Assembly: GCF_000002985.6 (NCBI RefSeq)
Contig: NC_003282.8
Span: forward strand, 7,440,001-7,504,000
Length of the DNA stretch: 64,000 nucleotides
From: Caenorhabditis elegans
Lineage: Eukaryota; Nematoda; Chromadorea; Rhabditida; Rhabditidae
Direction: 5' to 3'
In this document: positions 61,554-64,000 of the stretch, in pieces
Position numbering within the stretch: the first letter of the stretch is position 1
Layout: each line of letters opens with the position of its first letter
The notes under the pieces: generated by a model
Databases searched by the model: none
Told to the model about the DNA's origin: nothing
What the model saw: the letters and a program-made list of their open reading frames with translations, nothing else
Position numbers and translations under genes: made by a program

Positions 61554-63632
61554 CTGCAAAAAATGTGTGATTTTTTGATGGCTCTGTTGAAGAAAGGTGT
61601 GAAAATGTAGATAACATCAACAACAAGTCACGGATTTGTCATTTATGTTGTGGGCGAGAGCAAACATTCAAAAAGAGTGGGGAATTCCTAGACATGAAAA
61701 ATGGAAATTGAAAAAAGTAAAAATTCTTACGCCCTATTTTATACACTTCTCTGAAGAGAGTGAAAACAACTAATGCACTAAACGCAATCTGATGGTCAGT
61801 CAAAACTATGCAAATTTTGTAACAGTAACATCATTCCAAAGAAAACATATATAGAACCCTTTCCGTATCTTTGTAAAAGTGTTTTTCTCTTTTTGCATGT
61901 GAAGTTCTATGAGGCTTTTTCCTCATTTTAATTATTCTTCTTGCCTCAATCAAAATGCTGAAAAATCAAAACTACAATGGTTTAGCTCAATCATATAACA
62001 CACAATGTTTGGAGCTGGTGGAAATGGGTACTTGATGTAACACCATTGTTTAAAAAAACGAATGAAAGAATCAAAAAATGAGCAGAAAAAAATTAAAAAG
62101 AAAATGTTTCAAGTCTTTAAAAAATGCAATTTGAGGCTGAGGATTAAATTGCAAATAATTTTAAAAAAGGGAATTGAAACCAGATTTATTACCAGTCATC
62201 CAGATAATTTTAACTTGGTATTCTCAACTGAACTATACAGATTCACAATTATACAGATTAGCCCAAACTTATATTGAAATAATGTTTTTGAGTGAATCCG
62301 TTTTTAAGACCTGAAATATACAGAATTGGATTTATCTTGATTTTTAAACTCACTGTTAAGTAAATATGATTTTTATTTGCCGTTTCAAGAACAGCTGAAA
62401 TTATTTAACTATTTTTACATTTACTCTCTTTCAAATGAGGATTTCATGTAAATTTAATATATTTATTGTAAGAATACATCAACTTACATTGAATACATTA
62501 TCAACGAACGATAATCAGATTTGAAGTATGACGGAATAGTGCGAAATGACGCAAATGGAATCTGCATAACATTAAAAGAGTCGACGAATCAATTGTGAAT
62601 ACAGTTACTCTTCACAAGTATTCTCAATTCAAGTGTATTTTGTTTTCATGTATCTGTTTTAATTTCATGTGTTACCTTTTCAAAAAAAAAAATTTTGTTC
62701 AACTAACGTTCAAATAACAGCTAAATGTTTTATATACTGTTCATAATTGAATACCAAATCTTAAAGTTTCCGTTAATTTTTTTTGAACTAATGTGCAAAA
62801 GTTACTGTAATTTTTTCTTTGTATGTACTTTGGGATAATATTATCATGGTTTAAAAAATATTCAGTTCTGCTCAATCTTAGAAGGGTCTTACAAAATAAA
62901 ATATTTAGCACCTTTATTTTCAAAGTTGTGAAGCCTGAATCTTTAACATAATTTATATTGTTTTGTAGATTTCAGATCGGATCGTATATTGTTCGTTACC
63001 CTACTTTTTATATTAAATTTAAACTTTCATTGTATAACTTGAGCAGTTTCTATGTTGATTCTTTTTGGATTTATGAAAATTGTTTAATTACTGAAATGTA
63101 ATATGATTAATTTTCTAGATTTTGGTACTTGGTCAATTTTTGAGAGACTGCAACATTAATGAAGATACGAGCCCTCAAATAGAGCAAACATCTAACCGCT
63201 GTTATATCTTTTTTTGGTATTTATATTAATGTTCAAATAAAATCAATTTCAGCATAGCTCATTTGAGTTCTTTGCAAACTTTAGTCATACTCTGTCTTTT
63301 TAAATTTTTGCACATATTGTCTATTAACAACTTCATTTCTCCTGGTTATAAATTATATATACTCGAATACCTGAACTGATTACTCTCTGGGTCAAATGAT
63401 CATTCATTTTCGATACCTCGTCACCTTTCCGGTTGCTCCCTCCATCATGCTCCCCTGCCGAACCAGCTTCCGTGTGTTCCTCCTCTACTAATCGTGTGTC
63501 TAATCACGCCTGTAAACATGCTCACGTAACCAACCAATTTTCTCCATTCCTATTCAACCTTATTCTTGAAATCAATCATCTTCTTCTCAATTAATTTCAT
63601 ATCAAAATCTGTAATTTTCAGCTGGAGTGGAG
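61554..63632. other. Divergent promoter region between the otopetrin-like gene and the transporter
   Basis: 2.1 kb of AT-rich DNA with no recognised gene. CT-rich stretches before 63632 and an ATATAATTTATATA-like block near 63350 could serve the transporter; non-coding 5' exons of either gene could lie here. Confidence 0.4.
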
Positions 63633-63855
63633 ATGAAGTCAAAACGTCGGGATGATATTGTTCAGTTCTGTCGAGAGAACACGTTGCTTGTCATGACAAT
63701 GTTTTCAGTGTTTCTTGGTGTTGTTCTCGGATTTGGTCTTCGTCCATTGAATCTGTCACAGGAAACCTTGCAACTTATTAATTTTCCTGGTGAAATATTC
63801 ATGCAGGTTCTCAAAATGATGATTCTCCCTCTCATTTTCTCATCGCTGATCTCTG
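63633..63855 (+). CDS. glt-6: Excitatory amino-acid transporter (SLC1), first coding exon only
   Basis: MKSKRRDDIVQFCRENTLLV starts at 63633, after an ATTTTCAG acceptor 12 nt upstream, and runs to a GTGAGT donor at 63856. The exon encodes TM1 and the start of TM2: TMFSVFLGVVLGFGLRPLNL, FPGEIFMQVLKMMILPLIFS. F-P-G-E-x2-M-x2-L-K-M-x-I-L-P-L-I is the well-known conserved segment of SLC1 glutamate transporters, which take up glutamate with sodium. The gene leaves the window inside intron 1 (at least 145 bp). By recollection of chromosome IV order this is glt-6; glt-3 and glt-7 are other chromosome IV members, so the symbol is moderate. Confidence 0.8.
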
Positions 63856-64000
63856 GTGAGTTGAAGCTTAAACAATTGCAAGCCTTTGAAGTTCAAAAAT
63901 CTGTTAGTACAAATAGGATATTTTATTTGTTTTAATTATCTGTATATAAATATTATCTGTTGGTGTTCAAACATGCGACGTTACTCTAAATTTCCCACAA

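Overview
The window reads as nuclear DNA of Caenorhabditis, almost certainly C. elegans chromosome IV. Genes are compact and AT-rich, most introns are about 45-60 bp with TTTTCAG acceptors, histone messages end in the nematode form of the 3' stem-loop, and several products are recognisable (ROD-1, PLK-3, core histones, an EGF-plus-ASC channel, TES-1, VALV-1). From memory, the order fits neighbouring cosmids B0496, F55G1 and R05G6; no database was consulted, so gene symbols rest on protein recognition.

Left part (1-11.4 kb): the last exons of a long Ser/Tyr/Arg-rich protein (probably the UNC-82 kinase tail), one of whose introns carries a Helitron-like element with heat-shock-element arrays; the one-LIM protein VALV-1; two tandem BTB genes; and the PET-LIM protein TES-1 on the minus strand. 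The BTB duplication carried a 77-bp piece of the end of tes-1 with it, and the second BTB copy reads through what is 3' UTR in the first.

Middle left (11.4-31 kb): a 5.3-kb stretch with no recognised gene, then three related secreted, probably GPI-anchored, nematode-specific proteins. They are separated or interrupted by mobile DNA: a decayed mariner, foldback elements, and a hAT-like foldback element flanked by an 8-bp duplication. A small secreted protein, a possible 75-aa protein and an F-box-like protein follow.

Middle right (31-48.7 kb): plk-3, a RING-CH membrane protein, a mitochondrial glutamate-type carrier, a pyrroline-5-carboxylate reductase, the very large rod-1 gene, and two divergent histone pairs (H2A/H2B, H4/H3) with four stem-loops and shared promoter elements. 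PLK-3 and ROD-1 are cell-division proteins, and histones serve S phase. The carrier and the reductase both touch glutamate/proline metabolism, but they are convergent genes and need not be co-regulated.

Right part (48.7-64 kb): a gene with two alternative first exons encoding a C-terminally membrane-anchored protein; egas-4 (signal peptide, EGF array, ASC channel domain); a multi-pass protein best matched to otopetrin proton channels; and the first exon of an excitatory amino-acid transporter (probably glt-6) cut by the window end. No tRNA gene, operon-sized RNA gene or CRISPR array was seen.

The observations most worth following are the intronic HSE-bearing Helitron-like element, the BTB duplication with its tes-1 fragment and 3' extension, the hAT-like foldback inside a paralogous surface-protein gene, the GC-AG intron in the RING-CH gene, and the unusual channel architecture of egas-4.
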